Numbered from the stretch's first letter, positions 1 to 12,080 are shown. The stretch is 64,000 nt of DNA from Tetragonia tetragonoides (GCA_038025085.1 CM076144.1:14911501-14975500); one strand, 5' to 3'. Made by a program: numbers and translations. The notes: generated from the letters alone by a model not told the origin.

Positions 1-232
1 TGGACTGTTGCTTGTCCTGTGCTTCACCTTCATTCTGCAGTGCTGCAAAGGGGTTTTGTGTCTGTGGCTTACCCTGCTGTTGTTGCTGAATTTGCCTGTA
101 AATACTCCTTCCAGCTCTTGCTCCTCTACCTGCATTATTCATTCTTCCTTGTTTTGAACATTCTCTCTCTAAAATGCTCTCTCCTCTCTCCTCGACAGCG
201 CCTGTTAGCCATTAACAAAGCACTGAGTTCAA
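1..232 (+). other. Probable 5' leader of LINE ORF1
   Basis: This stretch lies directly upstream of the LINE ORF1 reading frame and becomes CT-rich at about 160-200, as plant LINE 5' leaders often are. An open frame runs through it but has no recognisable domain. The window edge hides the 5' end of the element. Assignment to the LINE is inferred from adjacency only. Confidence 0.35.
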
Positions 233-1687
233 ATGGGGAAGAACGGGAAAGCAAAAAAAGGGAAGGGGGTTCAAGACGGCGATGCGGGAAACTCAGAAGC
301 TCCACCATGTCCCACAAAAAACCTGTCTCAAAGACAAAGAACGAGCGAAAACCATGAAAACCTAGATTTTGTTATGCGGAATTTAACAGAAGAATTGGAG
401 GATCCAGATGTGATGACACCTGATGCGCAAACAAAAACAATTAAACAAATGGAATTAGCGCAGGAAAAAATTGATTTCTGGCTGTCTAAGATGAAGGAGA
501 AAGCACGAACCCAGTTCGCGTCTGAAGATGAGGATGAAGAGCCTGAACAACCAAAGCAACAGGAATTCGCAACTGCAGGTAACAACTCAGCTTGGAAAAA
601 ATTTGACATTTCCAAATTAAAGAATGCGGGGTTTAAATTAGATTTCATTGCTCCTAAATTGCATGAAGGGGAACCGGTGGGTGAAATTAATTTTAGTGAC
701 ATTGAATCTGAAATAAACTACTGGAATCAAGCAGTGGTCTGTTATGTAATGGGAGCAAGGCCCCCAATTAATGTTCTAAGTGGTTGTCTTCGAAGAATCT
801 GGGCAAAGAGAGGGATGAATAAAATTGCCATGATGAAAAATGGGTTGGTTTTGGTCAGGTTTGACTCCCTAGAACAGAGAGATGCAGTGCTACAAGAGGG
901 GGTTTACCACTTTGACAATAAGCCCATGATTGTTAGGGCATGGTCTGAAAATATAGATTATGAAAAAGAGGAACTGACCTCGGTGCCAATTTGGGTAAAA
1001 TTCCCGGGACTTAATGTGAAGTACTGGAATGCAATGGGATTAAGTAAGATAGGAAGCCTTGTAGGAAGGCCAATGATGGCAGATAGAAACACAGAGCTTA
1101 AAGTTGGAATCCAGTTTGCCAGGGTGATGATTGAAGTTGAAATTGGAGCTGCGTACCCCAATAAGGTGCACTACAGGAATGAGAAGGGAAATGTTGTAGA
1201 ACAGGTAGTGGAATATGACTGGAAGCCTGTCCTATGCACCCACTGCAAGCAATATGGGCACTGTGAGGCAGAATGCAGGAAGAAAGTTGCTGCAGCAACT
1301 GTGATACCAACACAGATTGCAGTACCAGTACAGAAGCAACCTGGCCAACAGAAAAACACTAGGGCACAGCAATGGCAGAATGTTGGGAGGGGGAGAGGAA
1401 AATGTATGTTGAGTGATATTGATGAGCAATTTCTCCTTTTCCAAACTAGTATTTCTTTTTTGTTTCTGATTTGTTTTGTTACGGAAGAAAATGATAAGAC
1501 ATTAGGTATTTGGGCCCTTTTCAATAATACTTCTAAGATGGATTTTCCCAACGTAATATATTCAGTTTCTGTGCTGTGTGCTGTGTGCCCTGTGCCATTG
1601 CCAGTGTGTTCTCTGGCAATGATATACATTCAAAACAATATCTTGATTGATGAACAAGCCAAAATGTGCCTACCTTTTGAGTTTTGA
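233..1687 (+). CDS. LINE (L1-type) ORF1 protein, 3'-altered copy
   Basis: This open frame encodes a nucleic-acid-binding ORF1 protein of a plant non-LTR retrotransposon, which would coat the LINE RNA. The N-terminus is lysine-rich, followed by an acidic stretch around residues 95-110. Residues about 165-320 match the DUF4283 pattern typical of plant LINE ORF1 (GCLRRIWAKRG, then VPIWVKFPGL). A CCHC zinc knuckle follows, with C335, C338, H343 and C348. After a glycine/arginine-rich segment near residue 390 the sequence becomes hydrophobic and unlike the family, so the true ORF1 end is probably lost and the last ~90 codons are fortuitous. No ORF2 follows. The start is the first ATG after the CT-rich leader. 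A 5' LINE fragment is the best reading; it lies upstream of the host-gene exons at 2059-4549, probably in one of that gene's introns. Confidence 0.8.
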   Translation: MGKNGKAKKGKGVQDGDAGNSEAPPCPTKNLSQRQRTSENHENLDFVMRNLTEELEDPDVMTPDAQTKTIKQMELAQEKIDFWLSKMKEKARTQFASEDEDEEPEQPKQQEFATAGNNSAWKKFDISKLKNAGFKLDFIAPKLHEGEPVGEINFSDIESEINYWNQAVVCYVMGARPPINVLSGCLRRIWAKRGMNKIAMMKNGLVLVRFDSLEQRDAVLQEGVYHFDNKPMIVRAWSENIDYEKEELTSVPIWVKFPGLNVKYWNAMGLSKIGSLVGRPMMADRNTELKVGIQFARVMIEVEIGAAYPNKVHYRNEKGNVVEQVVEYDWKPVLCTHCKQYGHCEAECRKKVAAATVIPTQIAVPVQKQPGQQKNTRAQQWQNVGRGRGKCMLSDIDEQFLLFQTSISFLFLICFVTEENDKTLGIWALFNNTSKMDFPNVIYSVSVLCAVCPVPLPVCSLAMIYIQNNILIDEQAKMCLPFEF

Positions 1688-2058
1688 CCCCTAAAACTCA
1701 GCACATACAACGCCGCGCACACATGCGCACATAGATTATGTAATTTACATTACATATGTATGCTGAGAAAGCTTTGTTTTAACGGCTTGGGGAATTGGAT
1801 CAGCTTTTCCTTAAGGTTTTTCCTATTTATTTATTTCTTTTATTGTACATTTTGATATTTCTGGCGGATCAAAAGGCACAGCCTCATATTGGTTTGAACA
1901 TATGCAGGTCTAGAATGCATCTCATTGCCGGGGATTTATTAGGATTTTCTTTGTGGGGAATGTAAAATGGCCAATTTAGATTATTTAATCTAAGTTTTTC
2001 CTTTTTTAAGTATGTTCTATTTATTGTCATCTTCAAACATTCGTATCTTATTCTTCAG
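1688..2058 (+). other. Intron-like sequence, no gene
   Basis: AT-rich sequence between the LINE fragment and the next exon. It ends in a pyrimidine-rich tract and CAG at 2056-2058, consistent with a splice acceptor. I see no coding region, RNA or poly(A) tail of the LINE here. Confidence 0.5.
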
Positions 2059-4549
2059 GTTCCTATAGAAGAAGCGATATTTGAAATTGCTGGTCGGATT
2101 CAGAAAGCTGGGTTCAAAGTGATGCTTGAGGATGTGGACTTGTCTGATGTTTGTAGGTATGGGTATTCTAAACCCAGGCATACAATCTTCCTACCTTCCT
2201 ACACGCTTTTTGACAAGAACATCTGCCTCTGAGTTGTGCTACCTAATAACATGATCAGTGTGAAAGCAGCTAAAGAAGAATTAAAAATCTGTTACCAAGT
2301 TCATGGTCTTCTATCCTTGTGCTTAATTCATGTAAGTTGCAACGGCATTTATTGAATCACAGCCTAGACTGATCTTCTTTTACATCTAACCTGTTTTCCA
2401 TTAAATCATAGTAAGGCCGCCATAAGCACTCATCTACTCAGCAACACCCAAATCTACTAAGAACAAGCCTTGGATATATCCCTGATGATCTCAAATAGTG
2501 CCTCCACACCTTGTAGGCCTTGGTTTCCCATTAGCTGGTCAGTCCGTGTTGAGTGCAATCCGGACTTCTTAAGGTGGTTTCCGTGTGTGATCATCATGAT
2601 TCAGCTTAGTTGTTTCTATTTTCATATCTGCTGAAAAACAGTTGTGCGGCCCTTCTGTTTCAACAGCTGCAAAAGCTTGCATCCACCATCAAGACCTTAG
2701 CTTTACTAGGAGTCGAAAATTTCCTGGAGAATCAAGAACTGCTGCTAAAAGCATTGTTGATTACGAGTATGCAACACGAACAACAATAGAGTTAAAAAAA
2801 AACATAGAGCCACACACTGTTGGAGTTTTGTGATAAAATATTGCCATTGAGATCGTAAACTACGTAAAGGATGTAACTGTGTAAGCTTGTTGGGATACAC
2901 CAACGGATCCCCCACCAGCTATGCATCCAGTACCAGAATTGTTGAGTAATGGAACAGTCCCAGAATATGATTTATCACCCCCTTTCATCCCCCCCCCCCC
3001 CCCACCCATTTTCCCTGAATTGACTTCATTCTGCTTATTGTCTTCACTCTGCAGTTTGGAACCCGAGGTGATGAGATCTATGTGTGAAAGGCTTGGTAAT
3101 TTTTTTTTTTTTTCTGGTCTTCTCAATTAATGTTTGGAGGATAAGAAAAAATTGTCAAAAATGTTAAAACATCTTAAGCAGATGAAAGCAAAATCAATGG
3201 GGTGTTTGACTCTTCTTTCCCACACACCTGAATTGCTTGTCGAGCAGGTGTTGAAAAGGCTAACTCCTTAGAAGAGTTTCAAATGAGGGAAGATGCTGTG
3301 TACCCTCCAATGGCGAAGGTAAGAGGGATAACTGTGACTCGCAATGCTGCTGTTATCTAGCGTTACTGTATTCTTTTCTTCTATTTGTAAGAGACTAAGA
3401 GAGTAAGGGTTCCCCTCTGTATTTAAAAAAATGATATATGTTTGGGTTTTAACATGCATCATCAATTTTTGACGGATCTAGTGTAATCAAAAAAATGATT
3501 GCGAGGTAGCTAGTTGAGGTAATTTCGAGTAATTTTAGAAACCATTTTTCCATTGAGGAAGCTCTCACTCATTCTCTTTGGTTGATAGAAGTTTAGGCTT
3601 CTGCTGTGGTAGTTTTATCGAATCTTGTGCAAGTGTTTGTAGGATTGTTTTAAAGCATGTTGTTTTTAAATCTCGAAAAGGATAAGTAATTCTTCAAAAT
3701 ATTTTTATGCTGATCCTCTTTTTTATCCCTTCTTTTGGTCTTGCTTGTTTTGTAAATGATTTTAATTCCTTTCGGTTGGATGGGTGGGTAGCAGTACTGC
3801 TTTTAACAATCTGTCTGAGTTATTCATACTGGTTTTAACAATCTGTAATCTGCTCTGATTCAAAAAATTTGACTTGAAACTTTCTGCTTGTTGATTTCTT
3901 AAGCAGTAACTGATTATATTGTTATTTATTGAAGAGGTTTATGTTACCATATTTGAGTATGGTGCCATCCACAAGAATTCGGCATATATAGTCTTGTGAA
4001 TCCTGCAAATAAATTTGCGAAGTGCGTCCTTGAAAGGCTAATAGTGATTCTACTAAAGAAGCAGTTTAAATATGTTTCCTGCTTGTTGAAGTTCTACATC
4101 ACCCCACCACTTTTCTTAAAATAGAACCAGTTTTGTTTCTTGTCACACTGTATTGTTGTCTTGTTTAGCTTTCTAACCTTGAAGAGTTGCAGGGGTTTGC
4201 TCCACTTCGTTATCGACTAGCTATTAGGCCTTCCAACGCTCAAGGGATACAATCATATTTTATAGCCTCTCAAGTTTCTAAACTTGGAACATGGAGGCCC
4301 TCTGGGACCTGTCCTTCACAAACGGGCATGTCAAGATCATACTCTACAGTCTCGCACCAAATTTATCAAATCCCAACAATGAAGCAGTCTGGGGCTAGTC
4401 CTTCAATAAAGGACATGAAACCACCATATTTTATGGCCTATCAAGCTCGCAAAATCAGCACAAGGAAGCACGCCGGGGCTAGTCCTTCACTAAGGGACAT
4501 GGGTTACCTGGCAATGAAACTTAAAAGGGGAATTAGGTTTATCAGATAA
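2059..4549 (+). CDS. 3' exons of an ankyrin-gene paralog (copy A), 5' part outside the window
   Basis: Four exons can be joined by splice sites and phase: 2059-2156, 3055-3095, 3248-3318 and 4169-4549 (stop at 4547-4549). Each is bounded by AG and GT. The first three match, in order, length and phase, exons 14698-14798, 14538-14578 and 14282-14394 of the minus-strand gene. For example the first pair ends KVMLEDVDLSDVCR versus QVIFKDVDLTNCYR, and the middle exons are both exactly 41 nt. The last exon encodes about 126 residues containing three degenerate ~29-residue repeats with the cores SGTCPSQTGM, SGASPSIKDM and AGASPSLRDM. The upstream exons (ankyrin part) are not visible, so the gene starts left of the window or is truncated by the LINE. 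I do not recognise the biochemical function of this C-terminal region. No frameshift or stop was seen in these four exons. Confidence 0.6.
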
Positions 4550-4610
4550 TGGTATTCACTACTTCACCTCAGAGCTTCAAGTGCTTGCATACATTTGATC
4601 CTCTTGTATA

Positions 4611-4616
4611 AATAAA
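4611..4616 (+). other. Candidate polyadenylation signal AATAAA
   Basis: AATAAA occurs about 60 nt after the stop codon of the preceding exon set, a normal position for a plant 3' UTR signal. The spacing is the only support. Confidence 0.4.
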
Positions 4617-5119
4617 GATGTGTTCTGAGATGGCGATGAATTCCTTTTGGCTTTGCCCTGTCATTCAGAGTTGCACTTAAGGTGGCAGAAGCCATCCCAA
4701 CTGACATTTGTGTTTGTGAACTTCCAGGTAGATGTGCTAGCAAGACAATTTGGAGTCCTTGGGCGGCACTTAAATGTTTTTGAACTGTTTTGGACCCTGA
4801 ATGTTATGTTATTGCTTCCAAATGAAACATTGAAGTGTTTGCGTAAGGTAAACTAAACAAATAACAAAGGTAGAAGATTGAATCTTGTGCAAAAGAACTT
4901 TTTTTGCGAGGGAAGTCTTGATTTGGCTGGGTTGACGAGCAGAAGAAAAGACTGTAGATGATGAGGTGTTTCAGGAATATGTCAAGGTTTTTCTTGGTAA
5001 TATTGTTACTGCTGTTTGCTGTACTTGTTCTGTTGCTGTTCTGTTGCTGCTGCCATATTATTGAAGTGTTTGTTTCCTGCTCTCTGGTCTGTTTCATTTG
5101 GAGAAAGGAAGCTGTTACA
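4617..5119. other. Intergenic, no gene seen
   Basis: Short open frames here lack family motifs and I can assign nothing. The region is ordinary AT-rich plant intergenic or 3' flanking DNA. Confidence 0.4.
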
Positions 5120-5411
5120 AGTCTATTGAATAGACAAAAACTTTTGTCTATTTAATCATTTTCTTATTAAATCATGCATTTTATTTTCTAAAATATCAAT
5201 TTTGTTTACTAGTTAAATTTTAATTTTAGAAATTACAAACATCAATTTTGTTCACTGGAACACCAATTTTATTTACTAAAAAATCACTTTTATTTGCTAA
5301 AACATCGATTTTATCTACTAAAATATTAAATTTATTTACAAACATATCAATTTGTTTACTAAATCTTCGGCCTACTTGAAATAGACAAAATTCCATGTCT
5401 ATTTAATAGAC
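5120..5411. repeat. Small TIR-like element with internal ~22-bp tandem repeats
   Basis: Both ends contain the word TATTGAATAGACAAAA or TCTATTTAATAGAC in inverted, partly palindromic arrangement (about 5123-5155 and 5378-5411). Between them six or so degenerate units of 20-24 bp repeat the pattern CATCAATTTTGTTTACTAAA. This looks like a MITE or foldback element carrying a minisatellite. There is no coding capacity, and no clear target duplication was found. Confidence 0.45.
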
Positions 5412-6119
5412 GTCTACCATTATTGTTGGAGAAAACAGTAAAAAAAATTCTGCCATAGATGACCACCAATCCACCATGATTTCTATGATGTTCATGTGAA
5501 ATAGCTGAACTGAATGATTTCTGTTCCCGTGGTGCGCTTTTTTAGAAATTAGGAAATGTGCTGGTTTCTTGAATTTGGTAGTGCTCATAGTTAGCATTCA
5601 AGTAAGATTGTTAATCAGCTATCTGGTTTTGTACAGTGTACTATAACATGTGTCATGGTCAGTCCTTTTGGTCTGTTTGGTTTTCCTCAGCCTTACCTGA
5701 TTTTGGCACATTGTTGCTTTGTTGCTTTGTGTGCCTACTTGAGGTAGTTAACATTCATGGATCCACAGTAGTTGAGTAACATTATTTTCTCCTGTGACTA
5801 GTCATGTGTCACATGAGTTTCACACTGACATGATTCTGTCGTAAAATCTTCATTATACCGAAAATGCACAGGATACATCCATTACTTAGTGCTTTGCTTA
5901 TTTGCTGAATTGCCTTACTGTTTTTTATATTGGGCTGCTCTGTGGTCTATTTGCTTCTGTTTTATGCAGCTATTCTTGTAAATTAATTGGTTCTTTTGCC
6001 CCTTCCAGAAATTCCTGACTCATGAAAAATACTAAGAACAGGAAGCTTGATATGTATGACGAGATGACCATTGTGGTTGTCAATCACATTGATTTTTCTT
6101 TTTCTATCATAGAGCCAAG
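5412..6119. other. Intergenic, no gene seen
   Basis: AT-rich sequence without an open frame that shows family features. Nothing can be supported here. Confidence 0.4.
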
Positions 6120-6535
6120 TAAAAGTAGCAACAAGACTGATTTGGAAGGGGTCACAACAAATCTGAGGGCAAGACGTCTTAACAACCAAGGCCACACCAT
6201 AATATGTCCCGAGCAGAAAAGGAAAACCTTGAACTTTAAGGATTTTCAAGCCAACTTGGGGAAATCGTAGTTGCACTCCAAAATTTCACCGGGAATCAAT
6301 TAGACATTTAGACGTCAACAAGCTCTATGAAGAGATTATGAAGATCAACGGGATTGATGAGACTTCCCTCGCTTCCGCCTTCGACTATTTTGTTGTGCGT
6401 GATATGCTCTCTAAGGCCTTCCTTGCTAAAAACAATGATCATCCGAAATTGTGGCTTAAGAATTTCTTCAAGAAAAACAGAAACTGCCCTGTTACGTGTG
6501 TTGTTGAATGTTTATGTTTTCTTAGCTGCTTTTGA
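6120..6535 (+). pseudogene. Myb/SANT-like (Harbinger-associated type) C-terminal fragment
   Basis: The frame beginning near 6305 reads LDVNKLYEEIMK, then SLASAFDYFVVRDMLSKAFL, then KLWLKNFFKK. This resembles the C-terminal module of plant Myb/SANT-like and LIMYB-like proteins, where a helical segment ends in (K/R)xxWL. The upstream part (LEGVTTNLRARRL, then KRKTLNFKDFQANLGKS) lies in another frame and ends in a stop at about 6268, so a frameshift separates the two halves. No SANT domain is present upstream, so this is a truncated remnant. The family assignment rests on short motif similarity. Confidence 0.4.
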
Positions 6536-7252
6536 CGTCTTCTACGTGCTACTTCTGCTATGGTGAATCTGTTGGAATTATTGCATTTGTCCAAATGCAA
6601 AGTCTAGTTGTTCTAAGGCTTGGCCGTGGATTTTGTGCGACCTCCAGCATTTTGCATTGGTTTGGTGGTTTTCCATTTAGAGTCTGTTGCTCAGGGGGTA
6701 CTTGTCTAAGTAAGTACACTGATGTGTTGCTGTATTTCGTTGCAGGACCATTTACTTTAGGAAGTAAATAGAGATATCTGTAATACTAGTAAGCACTTGA
6801 ATTTTTTTGGTCATAAAATATTGGATTAGAATCTTTCATTGAGGATGTGGTGGGAGCACAAGTTGTAAGTGCTCTACCCTTACAACCCACTGATCAGATA
6901 ATGGTTAAATCATGATCTTAAGAGTTAGAACCTCCCTATTCTTTCTCTCATTCTTCCTTTCTCTCTCCTTCCTCACCACTCTCTCTCCTTCTCCCTCCCC
7001 CACTTGCACACTTAATGTCACCCCATGATGGGATTAGGGTCCTTCCAGTTCATGAGAGTAGGTAAGAATTTGTACTAATCAGAGGTTCCCTCATCTATAT
7101 AGGGAGAATAAAAAATCTCCTCTACCTTTCTTTGTGGAGAGGGTCTCCTCCTCTATTTGAGCCCTTCGGCTCATCAAAAATAGGTTGACTTGTCTGATGT
7201 GTGTGATTTGTATTGCATGCGTCCTTGTAACAAAAAAAAAAAAAAAAAGTTA
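6536..7252. other. Intergenic with a dispersed repeat copy
   Basis: There is no gene. The part at about 6991-7072 (CCCCCACTTGCACAC, then GGGATTAGGGTCC) is closely similar to 34405-34470, so a short dispersed repeat is present in both places. The rest is CT-rich and poly(A)-rich sequence. Confidence 0.4.
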
Positions 7253-7448
7253 CTCCCTCCGGTTCACGGAAATCTTGACATTTGAAGAATATGATTAATA
7301 TTAAGGAAACCCACATTTGAGCACAAAAATTTCAACTTTACCCTTAAAAGAACACATGAGGTGTTAAGAGAGAAAATAATATTTTCCAGGATATTTATTG
7401 CTTTTCTTGCTTTTGTATTACTTTCCTTTTTATAGCTAGTGGCGTGAG

Positions 7449-7479
<31 letters not shown>

Positions 7480-7689
7480 GGTAATTAGCTAATGGCTTGA
7501 GATTTTGAACAGCAAATCAAACTCAGCATTTTTATTACATATTCCCCCAAGCCACGAGGGTGAGAAGGTGGGAGGGGTAAAATAGTAAAGAGTTCTCAAA
7601 TACATTACTGTACAATATAAGAAAACGTAAAGATTTTCATGGTCCAAATATAAGAGAAAAGCGTAAAGATTTCCGTAGAGCGAAAGGAG
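7253..7689. mobile_element. Stowaway-type MITE (437 bp) with internal poly(T)
   Basis: The element begins CTCCCTCCGG and ends in the inverted complement CGAAAGGAG. Both termini continue into a shared ACGGAAATCTT word. TA dinucleotides flank it at 7251-7252 and 7690-7691, the target duplication expected of Tc1/mariner-type Stowaway elements. A run of about 30 T lies at 7450-7479. There is no transposase; it is a non-autonomous element. Confidence 0.65.
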
Positions 7690-7906
7690 TAGAATCTTTG
7701 ATTACTTTTCTTCTTCTTTTTGAATCACAGAATGTTCCATTACTAACTCACGAATCTCTAGTCATTTTTTTTTGTAGTAATTGTAAGGGATTAATGATCT
7801 CCATTTTCAGAATTCATATAAGTCAAAACATAAAAATAGTTTTCTAAAACACTATTTCTAGATAGTTATTTTAGTAAAACCAACAGAAAGTAATTTTCCA
7901 AGGAAA

Positions 7907-8100
7907 AATATTGTTCTTAGTAACCAAACAACGAGAAATAAAAACAGCGGAAAAGCTAATAGGAATGACATTTTTAATCAGAATAGTATTTAGACTCTGT
8001 TTGATTAGGACCAAAATACTATTATGATTAAAAATGTCATTCCTACTAATTTTCACGCTGTTTTTATTTCTCGTTGTCTGGTTACTAGGCACAATATCAA
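7907..8100. mobile_element. Foldback/MITE-like long inverted repeat
   Basis: Arms of about 80 bp at 7907-7990 and 8012-8100 are near-perfect reverse complements (for example AACGAGAAATAAAAACAGCG on one arm and its complement on the other). They are separated by only ~20 bp. The transcript would fold into a long hairpin. No terminal target duplication was identified, so the family (hAT-like or other) is open. Confidence 0.6.
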
Positions 8101-11100
8101 ACAACCCATTTTCAAGTTCATTTTGAGTGTTCCACCATTTAGTGAGATAATACTTGTGATCCTTCCTTTACTGGTGAAGTCATTTCAGAAATGTCCTCTT
8201 AACTTTTAATAGAAAAGAACACGACATGAACAAATTAAATCTAACATGATTACACCAACTTGTCTTAAAAAATAATTATCTTTGATTTTATATCAAATTT
8301 ATATATTTTGAAACGGAACTATAACACAGACAAGAGCAATTTGACTCCTCGTATATAGACAACCTTATCCAGAGGAACAAACAAAGATGAGTTTGACCCA
8401 TTCTCAGATTTGTTGCTATTGGTGACAAGCGAGGCCTTGGAACGAGTCTTACTAGCTTATTAGCACAGCAAATTATGTTGTATTGAAGAGCAAAAACAAT
8501 TGGGCGTTTATCTAGAAATCATGGAACTCAATTTCAACGGTTCATACATCAAGAGAAGAGAGTACAAAACACCATTCGCCTTGCTGAGGAGGTCTTAATG
8601 ATTAAATTAGGAAGTTACATACAAGCTCCAAAGCAGAGATCCAAAACAAACTCGAGTAGATATTTTAACGTACCTGAATGTTAGTCAGGTAATGAAAACT
8701 CCACCAGCATATCATCTTGCAACTTGGGTTAGCCTTGCTGATATTATACACATTGTGGTCCTGACTATATCCAAATGTAAGACACAATATCAGCATACTC
8801 CAAGCAAACAAGAAACTAATCTAGAAGTAGTCTACCTTTATCACAGAAACCTAATTCCCCTTTTAAATTTCATTGTCAAGCAAACCATATCCTTTAATGA
8901 ACAACTTGCGCAAGAGTGCTTCTTTGTGCTGATTTTGTGACCTTCATGCAGTAGAAAATCGTTGTTTCCATAGATAATTCGAAGGCCTAACACGTTTTCG
9001 CCTTAATTCAGCACAAAATTCCTGCAACACTTCAGTATTAGAAAGCAAAACAAGACAACACTAAAAACACCAGTGACAATTATAAGACAACTAGTCTCAA
9101 TATTTCTTCCACAATTTTCATAAACCAAATGTGGAACTTCAAAAACCAATAAGAACATAAAGTTCTCTATAGAAACGCTTAACAAGACCTTTCACGGATG
9201 TAGTTCTAAAAAGCTCTTTGTAGATCTGGACTATTTATTTATTTAGTGAATAGCACATAGCAAGACATGACCAGAAACTTCTTCAATAAAAAAAACAAAA
9301 CACTCCATTGCTAATTTGCTACATCAGACGTTTCGATACAAACAAAGCAGTTTTTGCTCGCCAAAGCAATTAATCTAAAGTTGTGACTTGGGTCTCTGAC
9401 ATAAGGGCAAAAAAGTGAGACTATAGAGGGATTGTTGAAACCACTCCCAAAAAAAAGCCACAATCAAAAAGAGAGGGAAAAAAGGCACAATAACGAGGAG
9501 CAAAGAAGGGGATAAACAAGCAGCAGCCAAATGAGCGCACTAGTTAGACCTTTACAGCCCCTTCATGATATCATCAAACTTCCATACTCTACATAAAAGT
9601 GACTTTGAGAATTATGCCTTTTGGGAACAACAACAAGAAGTTTCATAGCACCCAACAGAAGCTCACAAAATTCTACGACTTTTGACCAAGACGCAAGTTT
9701 TTACTTGTTACCAACCAATGATAGGGAGTGGTAAACAGGTAACTCCAAATGGCAAAAAGACCCGAAGTACTCTAAACCAGACTTGGTAGGAACACTAACT
9801 ACTCTTCATTGGTCAACCCACCAGAAAATCACTGGATAGTGTTGAACCTGATCATGATTATTCACTTTTATAACCAAGGATAATTGATCCTCTCCTAAGG
9901 CAGTAAACTTCAAAAGCCTACTGGCAAGGTAGCTCATTTAAGAATGGTTGATTCTTTCTCTTTCATAGGAAATATTTTGCGGAATATTCATATACAGATA
10001 AAGAGGGTATCTATGCTACATATTGATTTTTTAGAAATGGGCCAAAGTTCTGGTTACATTAGAAGGGAGAAAGATGAAGAAAGAATTGAATTGGTTTCAT
10101 CAAAATCCAAGCTAGGGTTTCAGATATTATCTTGAAGAACCTAAAATGTACTTAGGTTTTGTCTTCTAAAAACAATTGGTTCTCCTTGACCTTATACTGC
10201 ACGAAGGCATTAATAAAAGGAGGTGATATGGGAGAGAACTACGTAGAGTGAGAGTTGAATCACTTGGATGGGATCCACTGTTGATGGATGGATAGACGGA
10301 TGTACGTTGATGGAGTTGCCTGATAAACCATGACCTCTCTACCTATTGGGGTACATTTGCAACAGCTTATAGATGATCTTATAGTGCTTTTACATATTCC
10401 ACTTGGCAATGCTGAGTCTAGTGTAATAGAAATCAAAGCTTTTTGCACATTTCTATGTTATGGACTAGCTTGCAAAAGTCAATCAGGCAATGTATTGGAT
10501 GACCAACATAATAAAAAGACCAAGGGAGTTGTGGAGCCCCTGAAAAATTCTAGACATCCTTTTTATCTTAATAAGAAAAGTTATATCAAAGCTGTCAAAA
10601 ATGAAATATTCAGACATCTTCCTTAGCAAATTGAAGTATTTTACTATATCTCACTTTATAAGAAAAGAATCACATTGAAACTGTTTTTTTAAGTTTAGAT
10701 AAGACTGCCATAGAATTAGGATAGGTCAAATTCTCCACAGACTCATAATGCCCTAGCATGGGACAAACAAAAGTGCCTAATAAACATCTTCTAAGGGCGC
10801 ATTCAGGGTGGTTGGGAGTTGCAAGTTTTAGGTTTCGAAATTTTTTGACTCTTTCTAGAAACTTTATTTAGGAGTTAAAAAACATTCCTCTTTTACTTGT
10901 TTACTTAATTCTTCAAACTGACAACAAAATATAGTTATCTTAGGCTATGGCAAAGCCCTCTTGCATTACATGGACAAGCTTTTACCTCCATAAGGAGGGA
11001 CAGTCCCTATGGTTTTGAGTTTTGACAACTGTTACCACAATTGTTTTTAGGTAAAGAGAAAGTACGTATTAATGCAGAGTCAAAAAATACAGCAACAAAA

Positions 11101-11321
11101 CAACAAGTTCTCCCAAAAGAAGCTAGTTATAGCCCAGTTATGCTGCACCTTGGTAAATATCTACTCTCTTAACCATATTTTCCCAACAAAAGTCATATTT
11201 CATAAAAAGCATGAAGCCCTGATAGCCATATTTCCCAACCTTCTAAACCATCTTGGTTAGCACATTTTTCTCTAAATGAGAAGCACAATCCAAGAGTCCC
11301 AGGGACATGGCAAACTATAAA
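8101..11321. other. Intergenic, no gene seen
   Basis: About 3.2 kb of AT-rich sequence. Short open frames at 8692-8940, 9944-10135 and 10330-10626 show no domain, splice context or repeat that I can use, so none is called. The last exon of the minus-strand gene (phase 0 after 14282) should lie in this direction, but I could not recognise it. Confidence 0.35.
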
Positions 11322-12080
11322 ACAAGGATCAGAAGTGCAGCGCTCATGCTATAGAGGAATACTTGTCAACTCACAAAATAAACCCTTCCATCATCTACCA
11401 AGTTTGGTCTGTACATCCCAGCAAAAACGTATTAAAGCACATCAGATAAAATGCTGGATAGTTGACAAAAATTCCAGGCATACAAAAGAGAGGGACAAGA
11501 GGGGCTTTAATTGCTCAAGATCTACGCACTTATCACAACCAAAGTCCAAGAATTACTTCCTTCTCCCTAACCTCCATCTCTCTCCTGTCTATTATCTCTC
11601 TTCCCCAACTCTTATTTCCCCTGTTCTTCAACTCTTTCTCTCTCGTCTACCTTTCTCGAATGCCCAGTTTCCTAATTCTTCTCATCCCAAATTCTAAACC
11701 AGCAAATCACCAAATTCACATAAGCATCTCAACATTTGATAACCAATATTATCACAGTAGCTCAGACATAATCCAGCCATGACAAGAGATTGGATCCCCA
11801 CTACACTTTAATGGGAAGCTGCGGAGCAAGGCCTGTGTTCCCCTCATAATATCTTTAACAAACAAATATATCTGACAAACAAGGATCAGAAAGACAAAGC
11901 TTGTATTATACCATCATACTTGTCAACTCACAAAATAAACCCTTACCCACTCCACCATCTTCCAAGTTTGGTCTGTATAGACTATCAAACATGTCAAGGC
12001 ACATCAAGTCATGCTGGATATTTGGCAAAGGTGTCAGACAAGAAACAGAAAGAGACAGGAGGATCTGGAAGGGTGTCAGG
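11322..12080. repeat. Direct duplication of a ~200-bp segment
   Basis: Segments at about 11322-11520 and 11877-12080 are diverged direct repeats. Shared words include ACTTGTCAACTCACAAAATA, CCAAGTTTGGTCTGTA and AGCACATCA/AGGCACATCA. The spacer is CT-rich. There is no coding evidence in either copy. Confidence 0.55.

Noticed and set aside
2986..3003. Poly(C) run of about 17 bases near 2989-3003
   Set aside because: A homopolymer in an intron; length may be a sequencing or assembly effect and no function is indicated.
3052..3100. Alignment of LEPEVMRSM (3055-3095) with PEVMELLLKN of copy B exon 2
   Set aside because: The words look alike, but exon length, phase and order show that 3055-3095 corresponds to 14538-14578.
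10330..10626. 98-codon plus-strand open frame
   Set aside because: No splice context, domain or repeat relation could be found; length is within chance for AT-rich DNA with alternative starts.
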